This document shows positions 1-10,803 of a DNA stretch of 64,000 nucleotides, one piece after another. Numbering within the stretch: the stretch's first letter is position 1; every line of letters starts with the position of its first letter. Under the pieces are notes generated by a model. That model saw only the letters and a program-made list of their open reading frames with translations, did no database searches and was not told where the DNA came from. The DNA comes from Codonopsis lanceolata (lineage: Eukaryota > Streptophyta > Magnoliopsida > Asterales > Campanulaceae). Both the position numbers and the translations under genes were made by a program. The stretch spans positions 87,664,295 to 87,728,294 of the forward strand of contig CM028378.1 of NCBI GenBank assembly GCA_013146195.2. The letters are read 5' to 3'.

Positions 1-1
1 A

Positions 2-1010
2 TGTGGCGAGGATTTCTTTCGGAGAGGCTCCATGGACATATCTTGGGTGATTAGCCACTGGGAGATCCGGCGCTTCATTTTGCACTCTGCCGGCTATGCT
101 CAAGTCGTTATGTTGGGCATCAGAAGAACTTCTTTTTATAGTGCTGACAGAATATTGCGTCAGTTTGGGCTGGAGCAGATTATTCCAGACACGACTCGCC
201 CGGTATTTTGGAGATGGAAAATGATAGGACTTTGACTATTGACTTTCAGAGGATGTGGCATCTGGACTTTGATAGGCTTCTGGTGGCCTATTTGTTCTCT
301 GATTATATATTTTTGTCCCTTGAATACTTGGCATGGATAATGGTGATTGCAGAGGGAACTTCTCGCGGGATTCGGCGAAGGCTGAGAAATTTGTTTGGCC
401 GGCATGTTGCTACGGGTATTGATGCTCGCCTTATGGAGATAGGCGAAGAGATCGAGAGCTCAGGTTTGGTCATTCCTCAGGTCTTGCAGGAAGATTTCAG
501 GCGAGTACATAACCTTGGCGCTCCGGTGGCTCTGGCCGAATGAAGCGAGGTCAAATGGTGGGAAGCGGCGGGCTGCTCCCCTCTGGTGAATGGGGCAGCC
601 GAGATATGTTGATTATGAGGTCCCCGACATGATAATGCAGGTCGGGAGCACAACCCTTGGGAGCAGGAGGAGGCTGTCCCTTCCCCTCAAAATGGATGGG
701 GCACTGATATAAGGCCTGATAATGGCAATCAACAACATAATCCCTGGGAACCGGAAGAGGTTGCTCCTCCCCCTCAGCCTGGATGGGGTACCGGCGTCAG
801 AGATAACGGAGCCGGTCCTAGCAACACGACTGTCCACGAGAATGGAGATGCCGGTGATGATGAAGGAGATACTTCCGGCGGTTCTGAGAATAGGGGTTCT
901 TCTGCGCCTCGCAGAAGAGGAATATGGGCCCGGCTTGGTGGGCCCTTGAGCATGGATAAGCTTTGGAGGCTGCAAAAGGAAGGAATGTTTGGGGGAAACA
1001 AGTGGGGGTG
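2..1010 (+). pseudogene. Antisense ORF of Tat element, plant mobile domain-like (left copy)
   Basis: The ORF runs opposite to pol. Its first part (frame of 32-235) contains HWEIRRFILHSAGYAQVVML and then DRILRQFGLEQIIPDT, which resembles the C-terminal half of the plant mobile domain (PMD; typical core R-x-x-RQFG-x-x-Q-x-IP). The reading frame shifts near 205-210 and continues in the frame of 208-543 with a hydrophobic stretch around YLFSDYIFLSLEYLAWI. A further break leads to an acidic, proline-rich tail with two visible WGTD/WGTG modules at about 690-800, ending in an RRRG-rich segment near 905-930. PMD capture by gypsy elements and antisense ORFs in Tat elements are both known. Function is unknown. 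The left end is open at the window edge. Confidence 0.55.
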
Positions 1011-1436
1011 TAGGCAGGAATATATATGTGCAATGCAGTTAATGTATAATATAAATGTCTTAAATAAATATTCCTAAGTTGCACCTTAGGACCTTGTAAT
1101 ATATTTTAAGTATTTTAATGTGAGCTTCCGTTGTGGTTTTTCTCTTTCTTTGTCAGTTGAGCCTGTTGTATGCCGAAAACATGGAGATAGTATGCCGAGG
1201 ATTCGAGGAATGCCTTCCCTCTCCTTTTTCTCCTGATTTTTTTATATGCTCTAACTTTTGCCTAGGCCGCCCTTTCGGGTTTTCAACCTAGCGAGCCCTT
1301 ATTTCTCCTTTTTGTATCTTTTTTTTTCGCTCTAACTTTTGCCTAGGCCGCCCTTTCGGGTTTTCAACCTAGCGAGCTGGAGAGGGAAGCACTTTTGTCG
1401 GATAGATTGGCTCAAGCATAGTACCTTTTGAGCTTG
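1011..1436. other. Convergent spacer between antisense ORF and pol
   Basis: AT-rich spacer where the antisense ORF (reading right) and pol (reading left) converge. No coding is visible. It holds the paired 48-bp units annotated separately and several oligo-T runs. The same spacer is found in inverse orientation at 28441-28830. Confidence 0.6.
1248..1376. repeat. Twin 48-bp repeat in the convergent spacer (left copy)
   Basis: Two nearly identical units lie at 1248-1295 and 1329-1376, each starting GCTCTAACTTTTGCCTAGG, passing through CCGCCCTTTCGGG and ending AACCTAGCGAG. The start-to-start distance is 81 bp. The same pair is present in the right Tat copy, so the duplication predates the split of the two copies. 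Confidence 0.85.
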
Positions 1437-2640
1437 TCAAGGATTGAAGGTTTGAACAAGGTCCTCTCCTTCTGGTTTGTGAGATGCGACACCTCCTGAC
1501 CGGATCTCTTTGACAATGTACGGTCCCATCCACGGAGATTTCCATTTTCCCCTAGTATCAACATAACTAGGGGGCTTTTCTCGAAGCACCAGATCTCCGA
1601 CCTGGATGTCGCGGCCTTTGACTTTTTTGTTGAATGCACGGGCTATACGTCTTTGATAGGCTCGAGTGTGCTCTAGGGCTAGTAGCCGCCTTTCATCGAT
1701 CAGGGCTAATTCTTCAAATCGCCCTTTGACCCAGTCGACCTCTGCTATGTCAGATTCCATCATTATTCTTAATGATGGTATTTCAACTTCAATAGGCAAC
1801 ACTGCCTCCATGCCATATGCTAAAGAAGTAGGGGTAGCCCGGTGGGTGTCTGGCGAGGTGCGATAGCCCCGAGGGCTAGCGGCGGCTTTTCGGCCGATCT
1901 CTTCAGTGTCGGCCATTTTTCGATGATGTTCTCGAGAGTTTTGTTGGCGCTTCAACGGCACCATTTGCTTGTGGCGGTAGGGGAGGATTTGTGTCTTTGA
2001 ATTTTGAATTCGAGCAAGGCGATTCACGTCCCCTTCAAAATGAGAGCCGTTGTCGGAGATGATTTCGAAAGGCACCCCATAGCGGTATATGATATTGGCT
2101 CGGATAAATTCGGACACCTTTCTGGCATTTAGGATCTTGTAGGAAGAGGCTTCCACCCACTTTGTGAAGTAGTCGACGACTACTAGAACGTACTCATGGC
2201 CATTAGATCCCTTCGGGTGAATTTGGCCTATGACGTCGATTACCCCATGTTGAGAAGGGCCGGTGTGGAGTTGTATAGGAATGTGCGGGGCACGTCTTTG
2301 CCAATTCAAAAGCGTTGGCACTTGTCGCGGTTAATCGCACCCAGAATGCGGCGGTTTCGAAAGTGAGCTCAATAGTACCCTTGCAGGATAATTTTCTTGG
2401 ATAGCATGTGGCCGTTCATGTGGGGTCCACAAGTACCACCATGGAGTTGGTCCATAATTTGCTGGCTTTGGCACGCTTTGCCTGATCGCATAAAAGATTT
2501 AAGCCTTGAGTAGTGCCTTATATGTTGCCACCGTATGTCACAAATGCGATGCCCATCTTGAGGGGAAATCTCCCTCTTTGTTTAGGCCGGGGGATAGATT
2601 CCTTTTGAAGCGATTTTGGATGTCAACATACCAAGGCTCG
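1437..2640 (-). pseudogene. Tat integrase (left copy), disrupted
   Basis: Integrase inserts the cDNA into host DNA through a DDE catalytic core. An open stretch at 1437-2321 shows the core with VIDVIGQIHPKGSNGHEYVL (first Asp) and FEIISDNGSHFEGDV (second Asp), and a C-terminal part with RGKWKSPWMGPYIVKEI typical of gypsy integrases. Between them the frame is shifted through the region that should hold the catalytic Glu, so the triad is incomplete despite the long open frame. The N-terminal zinc-binding part lies in broken frames up to about 2640. The spacing to the antisense ORF resembles the right copy. Confidence 0.8.
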
Positions 2641-3540
2641 TGATGCGCCTCGAAGTTTGGCTGCGCATTAATTTTGAAGCGGATGCCGGGCGTGACTTTC
2701 TTCCCGACCGCAAGGGTTGGACTTGTATTTCTGGGAATTTGGACTAGTGATGCTAGAGTGGCATGCATCGTCGGCAAATTGATTTATGTCGCGGCAAGTA
2801 GTGGAATGAGATGGAATCAAACCGAGCGGCAAGTCTTTGTTAATTTGGCATGATAAAGTTGCGGCGTGGGGATCTTGGGTTTTCAACTTCCCTTCGACTT
2901 GGTTTATGATCAAGGCAGAGTCTCCAAAGACTTGAGATTTTTGGCCTTCCTTTGGAGGAGCCTCTTCAGGCCCGTGATGCAAGCTTCGTATTCAGCGGTG
3001 TTATTGGAGCATTCGAGCTCAATCTTAGGGCCAGTGGAGTGTGAGAATCTGTCGGGATCGATGAGGTAAGATCCACATGCCAAAGCCTCTTTTTTGTTTG
3101 CGGCTCGTGTGTGATTTCAAGACACCTTGATGATGGGAGGTTCATCCGGTTTTGGTAGATCGGCTAAGTGATGCGCAATTAGTTGCCTTTGATAGATTTG
3201 GCGTGACATGTGATGTCAAACTCGTTGAGAGGAAGGCCCACTTAGCGGTCGGTTGGAAAGTGATGGTTTGCCAAGATATATACTTTATAGGGTCCATCAC
3301 GGATATGAGCTTGATGGATCGTCCACGTAGATATGTTTTGAGCCTTTGGGTTGTCAGGACTAGGCCGGCACAACTTTTTCGATCTTGAATAATTGACTCG
3401 CTTCCTTGCTGACTTCCTGCGATGAAGTATATGGCGTTTTTCGATGTAGGAGTCTTTCTTTTTCTTGGGCAAGCATGGCTCCTTGGCGGCGATGTGCAGT
3501 GACGGAAAGTATATGAGGATGGGATTGAATATCTTTACAT
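2641..3540 (-). pseudogene. Tat RNase H and additional RNase H (left copy), disrupted
   Basis: Fragments in several frames encode the dual RNase H of the Tat lineage. The segment GAMLAQEKERLLHRKTPY around 3400-3500 matches the first RNase H start. FGDSALIINQVEGKLKTQDP, read in the frame of 2668-2982, matches the second, archaeal-type RNase H. Stops and frameshifts interrupt both. The second domain is a diagnostic trait of Tat elements. Confidence 0.65.
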
Positions 3541-3829
3541 GTCGGCCTAGGAAGCCTTTGACAGGAGTCTTTGTTTGTGTAACATTTCATAAGAACTTTG
3601 ATCTTTGCGGCTCGATGTAATATCTTGCTCGGTCACTAAGAATCGTCCAGGACCCCGGACGCGCGCGTCGAATGTGCACTTGGTGGGGTTGAGTTTCATC
3701 CCGATGCTTTACAGTCTTTCGGCTTTAAGATCTCCGATATGAGCTTGCCGTTGGCGGAGATAATAATGTCGATCGTCGATCTTTGGATCGCGCTAAATAG
3801 GTGGTGGCGGCCAGCGATAAACTTTGAGC
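3541..3829 (-). pseudogene. Tat reverse transcriptase, C-terminal remnant (left copy)
   Basis: The minus strand aligns by eye to the RT thumb region of the right copy, including the stretch equivalent to MKLNPTKCTFGVT. The alignment continues to the last base before the gap. Many small indels are present and no intact catalytic motif is visible. Confidence 0.55.
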
Positions 3830-3929
3830 NNNNNNNNNNNNNNNNNNNNNNNNNNNNNNNNNNNNNNNNNNNNNNNNNNNNNNNNNNNNNNNNNNNNNNN
3901 NNNNNNNNNNNNNNNNNNNNNNNNNNNNN
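3830..3929. other. Assembly gap (100 N)
   Basis: A run of exactly 100 N joins a minus-strand Tat RT fragment to a minus-strand Tekay-type integrase fragment. The round length suggests a placeholder gap of unknown true size. Confidence 0.99.
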
Positions 3930-4930
3930 GCCGCACTAACTCTGAACCCCAAAGTTTCGCCTCCAACTTCATCCCAACAAATTGGCGATCTACACTTACG
4001 CCCATACAAAGCTTCATACCGGCGCCATCTTGATACTCAATCGTAGCTGTTATTATACGCAACTCTGGCTAAAGGTAAGGAGAATCCCAAATTCCTTGAA
4101 ATCACTCAAGCACAAGCTCGCAAAGATATCCTCCAAAAAATCAATCAATCGCTTGACCGACCATCCGCTTCATGATGAAAAGTCAGATCAAGTCTAATTT
4201 GGTCCCCAAAGCTTCCTCAACGCTTGCCAAAATCTGATGTGAACCCGGATCTCTATCGACACAATACTAACCGTACGCCATGAAGTCTCCGATCTCCTCG
4301 ATGTACAAAGTCGCTAACCGAGTCAACAAGTGATAGCTATCGGAATGAAGTGTGCGTACTTAGTCAACTCGTCGACTATAACCCAAACCGCATTAAACCT
4401 CTCGCTGCAACCCTGTCACAAAATCCATAGTAATGAACTCCCATTTCCACTCAGAATCTCAAGTGGTTGTAGAAGTCCCACAGCCTCTCATGCTCACTTA
4501 ACTCGCCGACAAGTCAAACACCTGACACATACCCGCAATTTCTCTCTTCATGCCTTTCCACCAAAATTGTCTTTTTCAAGTCTAAGTACATCTTCGTGCT
4601 CCCGTGAATGGTATACCTCGATTTATGAGCCTCATCAAGAACCAACCTCTTCAAGTCATCATTAGAAGGAACACAAACCTCGAAATGTCAAAGCACCCTC
4701 ACTATTAGTCACAAAAATGCGATACATTCTCACCAACCCATCAAAAATCTTCTTCAACTCCGGATCATTCTCAAGCTTCTTTAATCTTTCCAAACAAACC
4801 GGTGTAGCACGAACATTCGAAAAATCACACCTTTATCAAAAACACTAGGACCCAATCTCGCAAGTCCTCCAACATCTTCCACTCTTAACCATCATACACC
4901 TACATATGAACCTTCCTACTCAAGGCATCC
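3930..4930 (-). pseudogene. Chromovirus integrase remnant
   Basis: On the minus strand, pieces in shifting frames give the end of RNase H (VADALSRKVHM-like, near 4900), the zinc-binding N-terminus with HPGSTKMYLDLKKT-like sequence near 4560-4640, and the core end with YGRKCRSPICWDEVGG near 3950-4010. The DDE residues cannot all be traced because of stops. The gene is cut by the 100-N gap at its 3' side. Confidence 0.7.
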
Positions 4931-5038
4931 GCTACTACATTTGCCTTCCCTGATGATATAAAATAGTGCAATCGTGGTCTTTAACTTTTCCATCCATCTT
5001 CTTTGTCTCATGTTCAACTTTTTGAGAAAACAAGTATT

Positions 5039-5400
5039 TCAAACTTTGGTCGGTGAAGATCTCAAATTTAGCCCATACAAGTAATGTTTCCATTTATGCA
5101 ACGCGAAAATAATCGCAGCTAACTCCATATCGTGTGTCGGGTAATTTCGCCGTGAATCGACAACTTCTCGACGCATAGGCGATAACTCTACCATTCTCGC
5201 ATCAAACACATCCCAAACCTTCCTTAGAAGCATCACTATAAATCACAAAATTATCTCCTCCACTAGGCAAAGCCAAAATAGGTGCCGACGCCAACTTCTT
5301 AAGCTCTTGAAAGCTAACTTCACATTTCTCGCCTCCAAACAAAAGGCACATTCTTCTGGCCAATTTCGCCATAGGAGTCACAATCCGAGAAAACCTCAAT
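5039..5400 (-). pseudogene. Chromovirus RNase H remnant
   Basis: Two overlapping open pieces cover the RT-RNase H connection and RNase H: one with SFQELKKLASAPILALP and VIYSDASKEGLGCV (catalytic Asp in YSDAS), the other with RRNYPTHDMELAAIIFALHK (catalytic Glu in DMELAA). They are in different frames, so at least one frameshift separates them. Confidence 0.75.
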
Positions 5401-6130
5401 AAATCTTCTGTAATAACCCGCTAGACCCAAGAAACTCCGAATCTCTCAGAACCGAACTAGGTCTCTTCCAATTCGTCACCGCTCAACCTTAGAAGGATCA
5501 ACGGCTACTCCGGCTTAGAAATGATATGCCCCAAAAAGGACACTTCCTCAAGCCAAAAGGCACATTTGCTAAACTCGCATAAAGTCAGCTTCTCCCGAAG
5601 AATAGACAAGACAATCCTCAAGTGTTTCTCATGCTCCTCCCGAGATTTCGAATACACTAAGATATCATCAATGAAGACTACCACAAAACAATCGAGATAA
5701 CTATGAAAGACACGGTTCATCAAGTCCATAAATACGCTGCGCATTCACAACCCAAACGGCATCACCACGAATTCAAAATGCCCATATCTAGTGCTAAAAG
5801 TCGTTTTCTGAATGTCTTCCTCTCTAACCTTCAATTGATAGTAACCCCATCGCAAATCAAGCTTAGAATAGACAATAGACCCTTGCAATTGGTCAAAAAG
5901 ATCATCAATGTGGGGTAGAGGATACTTATTCTTAATGGTCACCTTATTCTGCGATAATCTATGCATAACCGCAAACTCCCATCTTTCTTCCTCACAAATA
6001 GAACCTGCGCCTCAAGGCCACACACTTGGCTTAATAAAACCAATCTCTAGGAGTTCCCCGCAACCGAAGTTTTCAACTCTCTAAGCCTCCGGCGCCATCC
6101 TATACGGTGCCTTAGAAATCGGTGAAGTCC
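5401..6130 (-). pseudogene. Chromovirus reverse transcriptase remnant
   Basis: RT copies the element RNA into DNA. The open piece 5745-5966 has KYPLPHIDDLFDQLQGS and SKLDLRWGYYQLKV (first catalytic Asp region) and ends at VMPFGL. The adjacent piece 5505-5744 has CFVVVFIDDILVYSKS, the F-I-D-D active site, and LGHIIS. The two pieces abut at 5744/5745 with the frame interrupted; stops flank both. Residues around the active site are well preserved. Confidence 0.85.
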
Positions 6131-6514
6131 CCTAATAAGCTCAATACAAAATTCTAGTTCTCTATCCAAGGCATAGCATGATCGGTAGAAAACACATCGG
6201 AAAACTCACATACCACGAACCTCCTCTAAACTCGGCGAAGACTTCTTCTTATCAACAACGCAGCAAGATAACCCGCATACCCTTGAGATAACAATTTTCA
6301 GCCCTTAGTGCAGAAATGAAATGCAAGTCACTCGACGCTGATCACCCACAAAGTAAATTCAGCACACCCTAAGATATAAAAAGTAAAAGCCCTCTTCCTA
6401 TGGCAAATAACTATAGCATGATAAGCACATAACCACCCATTCCAAGAATCACATCAAAATCACGATGGGAGAACTACCAAGTCCGCATGCAAAGTGTGGT
6501 CACCCACCAAAACA

Positions 6515-6709
6515 TCACAAGATTTGAACACTTCGTGACGCGAGCATATATTCCCCGAGTGGGTAGACACTTCTAAGCAAGTATGGCAAAGATCGAGGCA
6601 ACACGCAAAGATTCTCAACAAAGTGCGAAGCAACATAAGAATGCGAAGACCCCGGATCTATGAGAATTCGAGCCTTATGATCAAATATAGAAAGAGTACC
6701 TCCTATCAC
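6515..6709 (-). pseudogene. Chromovirus aspartic protease remnant
   Basis: The 64-residue open piece has GGTLSIFDHKARILIDPGSS followed by HSYVASHF. This is the gypsy-type retropepsin site, where the usual family motif is D-S/T-G, but here it reads DPGSS. It lies between the gag zinc knuckle and RT, as expected. The C-terminal part is lost in stops around 6130-6515. Confidence 0.7.
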
Positions 6710-6841
6710 CGCCGCAGACCCTCGAACCTCGCACGATCAAGCGCAAACACACGCCCTCGAACCTTCTGCTTACCATCCCCATCTCTCTTAGCCCCAGAGA
6801 TCGCGCCTCTGGCCACCCGACCGACTAGCCTTGAACTTGGG

Positions 6842-6883
6842 ACAATCTCTCTTCATGTGAGTCCTGCCTCCACAAATGTAACA
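6842..6883 (-). other. Gag CCHC zinc knuckle of the chromovirus
   Basis: The minus strand reads CYICGGRTHMKRDC, a perfect C-x2-C-x4-H-x4-C knuckle that binds element RNA in the capsid protein. It marks the C-terminal end of gag, upstream of protease. Confidence 0.85.
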
Positions 6884-7897
6884 CTTCCCGCCTGCCCAAA
6901 GACCTCATCACCAGTGCATACCGACTTCCTCAAGTAATTAACAAATCATAGTCTCATTACGAGACCCTTGCCGCCTCGAGTGTAAGAAGTGTTGTTACCC
7001 TCGCTCCCTCGCGGCCTACCTCGGCCTCCACCTCTCCTATCCCTGCTTTCCTTGGTATCCCCTTCGCTACTGCACTATTTCCCCGATTAGTGCTCCTCCC
7101 AGTAGCCCGAAAATCGTGCATTACCCGAATTACTTGACTCATGCTCCTCAATATCTTGCTCAACCTCATAAGCTCTATCAATCTGCAATCCGATAATCCG
7201 TGAGCTTAAGTGCTAGAATCGCTTCCTAAATTCAGCCCCTCAACCCTTTAACAAACTTATGTGTTCTCCGAGCCTCCGTAGGAATCGATACGCAATATCG
7301 GCTCAACTCTGAACTTCGCAATACTCCGCCACAACATGGTACCTTGCTCAAGATTATAGAATTCTCTCCTCCTGGTCTGCGAACCACATCCCAGACGTAT
7401 TCCTCCTTAAATTCCTCGAAAATTAGCCCAAGTGATTGGGACTTGTTGCATCTCCCAGCCTTTCTTCAATACATTCCACCAATGTTCTGCGGCTCCCTTA
7501 AACTTAAACGTCGCTAATCCGACTTTCTCTCATCAAGACACTCCAACATAGATAAGATTTTGATCATCTCTTCCATCCACAACTCAGCCTCCCTGTTTGG
7601 CTCCCAAGAAATGCACTAGGCTTCAACTTAAGGAATCTCTAGAGAGTGTTGTCGGCCCCCTGCCCCTCTCGGTGGTGGTGCAACTTCCTCCTGACGAGGT
7701 GGTACTCCAGCCTGACCTCCCCGGCCCCCCCGCCCCCGTAAAGCCATCAACATACGGTGTAACTCGCCATATCCCACTCCACGGATTCTCATGGCGGCCT
7801 GTACTCTCAACTTCAGTTCGGCCGACCTCCTCGGCCTACCTCTATCGCTGCCATTTCCATTCCTAGGATTATCCATCGAACTCCTACAAGAGTTCAC
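6884..7897 (-). pseudogene. Chromovirus gag remnant
   Basis: The start region 7897-7628 (MNSCRSSMDNPRNGNGSDRG) is glycine- and arginine-rich, as in the N-terminus of Tekay-type gag, and begins 75 bases downstream of the primer site. Capsid-like pieces follow in broken frames to 6957, ending at the CCHC knuckle. The more likely start is the internal Met in SSMDNPRNG. Function is the nucleocapsid; the copy is dead. Confidence 0.6.
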
Positions 7898-7971
7898 TCG
7901 ACGCTAGAATCATCACACGTATAACCAACCCACCTAGGCCATGGAACCTATCCCGCCGATGCCTAACCTAT

Positions 7972-7984
7972 AGCTCGATATTAA
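7972..7984 (-). promoter_or_regulatory. Deviant primer-binding site of the minus-strand chromovirus
   Basis: Immediately inside the 5' LTR the minus strand reads TTAATATCGAGCT followed by ATAGGTTAG. The usual initiator-Met primer site is TGGTATCAGAGC followed by a similar tail, so the GG is AA and one base is missing. The same deviant form occurs at 12078-12090. Confidence 0.55.
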
Positions 7985-10803
7985 CACACGTCCGAATAAT
8001 TTAATCCCAAATGCGAGATCCCGAATCGCGCTGCCCAAATAATCAAGTTAAACACATAAGCATGCACAGGAGGATCATAAAATTCATGTGGCGCAACATT
8101 GCATACAATCAACAACTCGGCTACACTTGGCCTAAAAAGAACTAATTTAAACAAGTCATCTAAGGCGACGCACAAATTTGAACCCAACAACTACTCCTAC
8201 AATTAACACATGCTTATAACAACCTCAACGGCCACAACATGCCTGAGACAATAACAACAATAATACCTTAACAAGCTTTAGCGGAAACCGCGATGAACCA
8301 ACAACATATAAACAAGCTCGACATATAAGTCGGCATACCAAAAGATTACAAGTATCAAATAGTTAAGTTACTACAACATACAAAACCCCAAGCCAAGTCT
8401 ACATGACTTGCTTCCCAACGCCCTTTCCAAAATAAAAGATTAATCAATTAAAGTCCAAAAGAGCAACCTCGCCACAACGCCCAAGCGAGCACGTGAATCT
8501 AGCGTGTGGACGCCTCCCGCTTTGATCTAAGGAAAACAAAGCAAACAAATAGGTAAGTCGAAAGACTTAGTAAGTTACCAAAATATGCATGTTCATGTTA
8601 TAGCATGACATTTATCACAATTATGGCATATTATCATCATTTAACACTTAGCACCTTATTCACATAAGTTATGCAAAGTAAATCATACAAGTAGGATATG
8701 ATAGTCACGCCTGTAGCTCCCGCAAAACATTCTCATCGGGTTCGTGCCATCGATGTTATGTGAATTCATCGACTATCGCCGAGTACTACTCGATCTCAAT
8801 AGCAAGCCAACGCGGCACTTAACCGATACGGCAGTGGGCTACTTCCCCCCACCGCGCCCACAAATGAGGGTGTGTGAGTCCCTGGTGCGGCGATCCATAG
8901 CAAGCACGAATCCCATAATTGTGAAGGCGATGCATCGCCCCACCTCGACTTGATAAACAAACCATTTAATGCCACCGACTCAATGCAATGCACAAGTAGA
9001 TATTTACTTGACTTAAACCAATTAAGGACCGAATTCGACAAGAGCGAACTCGACCAACCAAGTAGGGTATTAATCTCTACTATAAAATCATATCAAGGCA
9101 ATTAAATTGCACAAAACCAATCTTTCACAACAACTTGTTATAACCAATTAAACCAAACTCATACTTGAGTAAACCAAATCAAACGGTGCTCAAACTTCAG
9201 GGATTGAAATTAGAGTTTAACATGTTCAAATATTCCCTAGAGACTCGACTTGAGTCTTTGCTCTAAATTCCCAAATTTGGAGAAATTGAAGCTATGTGTT
9301 TCATAACCCAACCTAGGTCAATTCTAGGTTCAACAAGGTATAAATTCACCTAAAACAATTTAATGCAATTCATGATCCTTATATAGTCCAATATTAAAGA
9401 TACAACACATAACAACTTTCACACATATCTCATAGGCATAATTTAGGCATTTCCAAATAATTTCACTTTCAACAACAAACATAACACATTTTTTTCTAAC
9501 ATGTTCAAGACCTCAATTAACATAATAAAAGAGTAATTTAAACTCCCAAAGGCAAGAAATTCACCTAGACATGCTTCTATCAAAATCATACATTTAAAAT
9601 TTCAAATGAAAAGCATAGGAAGCAATTATGTGTCCTCATTGACCTCACACATCATAAACTTTGTTTCCTTAGGGTCAATGAGAACAAAAATGAAGAAGAG
9701 TAACTTACCTAGCTTGGATAAAAACTCAAGAGAATCCAAATCTAAACGGTGAAGTCGCCTTTTCGCCTCACCCGCCGAGAATCCGAAGTTTGGCGGCGAT
9801 CGAACGGTGGAATCCTTGAGGATCGGAGGAAGAAGATGAAGCTAGGGCTCAAAACTCAAGCCCCCAACTCTCTCTCTCTCTAACTTGTAGAAGTAGGATG
9901 AACAAATGAAAGACTTATCGTAAAATTTGGTCAATGTGGGTATTTATACCTCCAATCAAGAGAAGGGTACAAGGGGTATTTCTCAAGTGCAATTAGTGAG
10001 AATTAGAAGTTAACAAACACTTAACCAAACTAAATTAACCTCCAATTAAAGTTAGGACTTGATTAGGACTAAGTGGGTATTTAGGAAGGGTTTAGAGGGG
10101 TTTAAAGGGGGTAGGATAGGCATTTCACGACCTAACTCAAAACAGGGAAGAAAAATCCCGTAGCAGATCGGCAGTGAGGCGGGCGCCACCCACCCAGGCC
10201 GCCTCAACCTCCGAGACTACTCCCAAGTTCATTCCATTTTGAATTTGCTCTCAGTAGTTGAGGCGGCGCCCGCAAGGTCCCACGCGGCCGCCTGCAATCT
10301 CTAGAACTTGATCTAAACTAGTCCTAAATGATCCCAAACTTATGGGCAACCATTCTAAGGTCTAACCCTACTCAAAACGAGTTGGAAACACACCCGAACA
10401 ACTCCCGTAACAAGATAGACAAGGCGCGAACCACGCGATTAGATTTAATGAACAACGAATCAAACTACAATCAAACGCCATTCAAACTAGGATATCTTGG
10501 ACATGAAAGATACTTGTTTCAACATGATTAAGACCTGAATATAAAGCCAAGAACTCAACGAACTCTTCGTACGTCGAAATAGAAGCGAATACGAGCAACG
10601 AGAGGAATCGCTAAGGCCAACTTCAACGCGATCAAACCGGCGATTCAACAAACAAGTTTATATGATTCTAAACATGTTATGGACTTCTAGAATGATCTAT
10701 GAATGATTCTAAAACATTTATAACTAAGTAAACAAGTTCACAATCAACCAAGAAAGTATACAAACAAGCATAGAATGCACATGCAAGATTATGGGGCGTT
10801 ACA
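7985..10803 (-). repeat. 5' LTR of the minus-strand chromovirus
   Basis: About 2.8 kb. The minus strand starts TGTAACGCCCCATAAT at 10803. Its U5 end near 7985 aligns with the start of the right-edge LTR at 63678-64000 (about 85 percent by eye). A TATA box (GTATAAATA on the minus strand) is at 9941-9949. Its 3' terminus does not read a clean CA. No ORF inside is convincing. Confidence 0.75.
9941..9949 (-). promoter_or_regulatory. TATA box in chromovirus LTR
   Basis: The minus strand reads GGTATAAATACCC; position and AT context fit the U3/R border of the LTR. Confidence 0.55.

Larger units (their letters stand above)
1..3829 (-). mobile_element. Tat/Ogre-type Ty3 retrotransposon, 3' half (left copy)
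   Basis: This is the 3' half of a Ty3/gypsy element with pol on the minus strand, in the order RT end, RNase H, second RNase H, integrase, spacer, antisense ORF. It matches 25.85-29.85 kb closely by eye but in reverse orientation, so the two form an inverted pair about 22 kb apart. The dual RNase H and the antisense ORF are known Tat-lineage traits. The left end is cut by the window edge. The right end stops at the 100-N gap, where it is still alignable to RT, so that edge is an assembly break and not a proven biological boundary. Confidence 0.8.
3930..10803 (-). mobile_element. Tekay/Del-type Ty3 chromovirus, minus strand, 3' end missing
   Basis: Reading the minus strand there is a 5' LTR (10803-7985), a primer-site-like sequence, gag, protease, RT, RNase H and the first two thirds of integrase, in Ty3/gypsy order. 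Motifs such as YGRKCRSPICWDEVGG and NYPTHDMELAAIIFALHKWK are characteristic of the Tekay/Del/Reina chromoviruses. The integrase C-terminus, any chromodomain and the 3' LTR should lie in the gap. All genes have multiple stops and frameshifts. The LTR start (TGTAACGCCCC on the minus strand) abuts 10804 cleanly inside another LTR, so this element inserted there. Confidence 0.8.

Noticed and set aside
818..1084. Minus-strand open frames opposite the antisense ORF tail
   Set aside because: They are shadows of the Gly/Pro-rich tail on the plus strand and differ between the two copies.
7597..7866. 89-residue plus-strand open frame
   Set aside because: It is the complement of the Gly/Arg-rich gag N-terminus on the minus strand.
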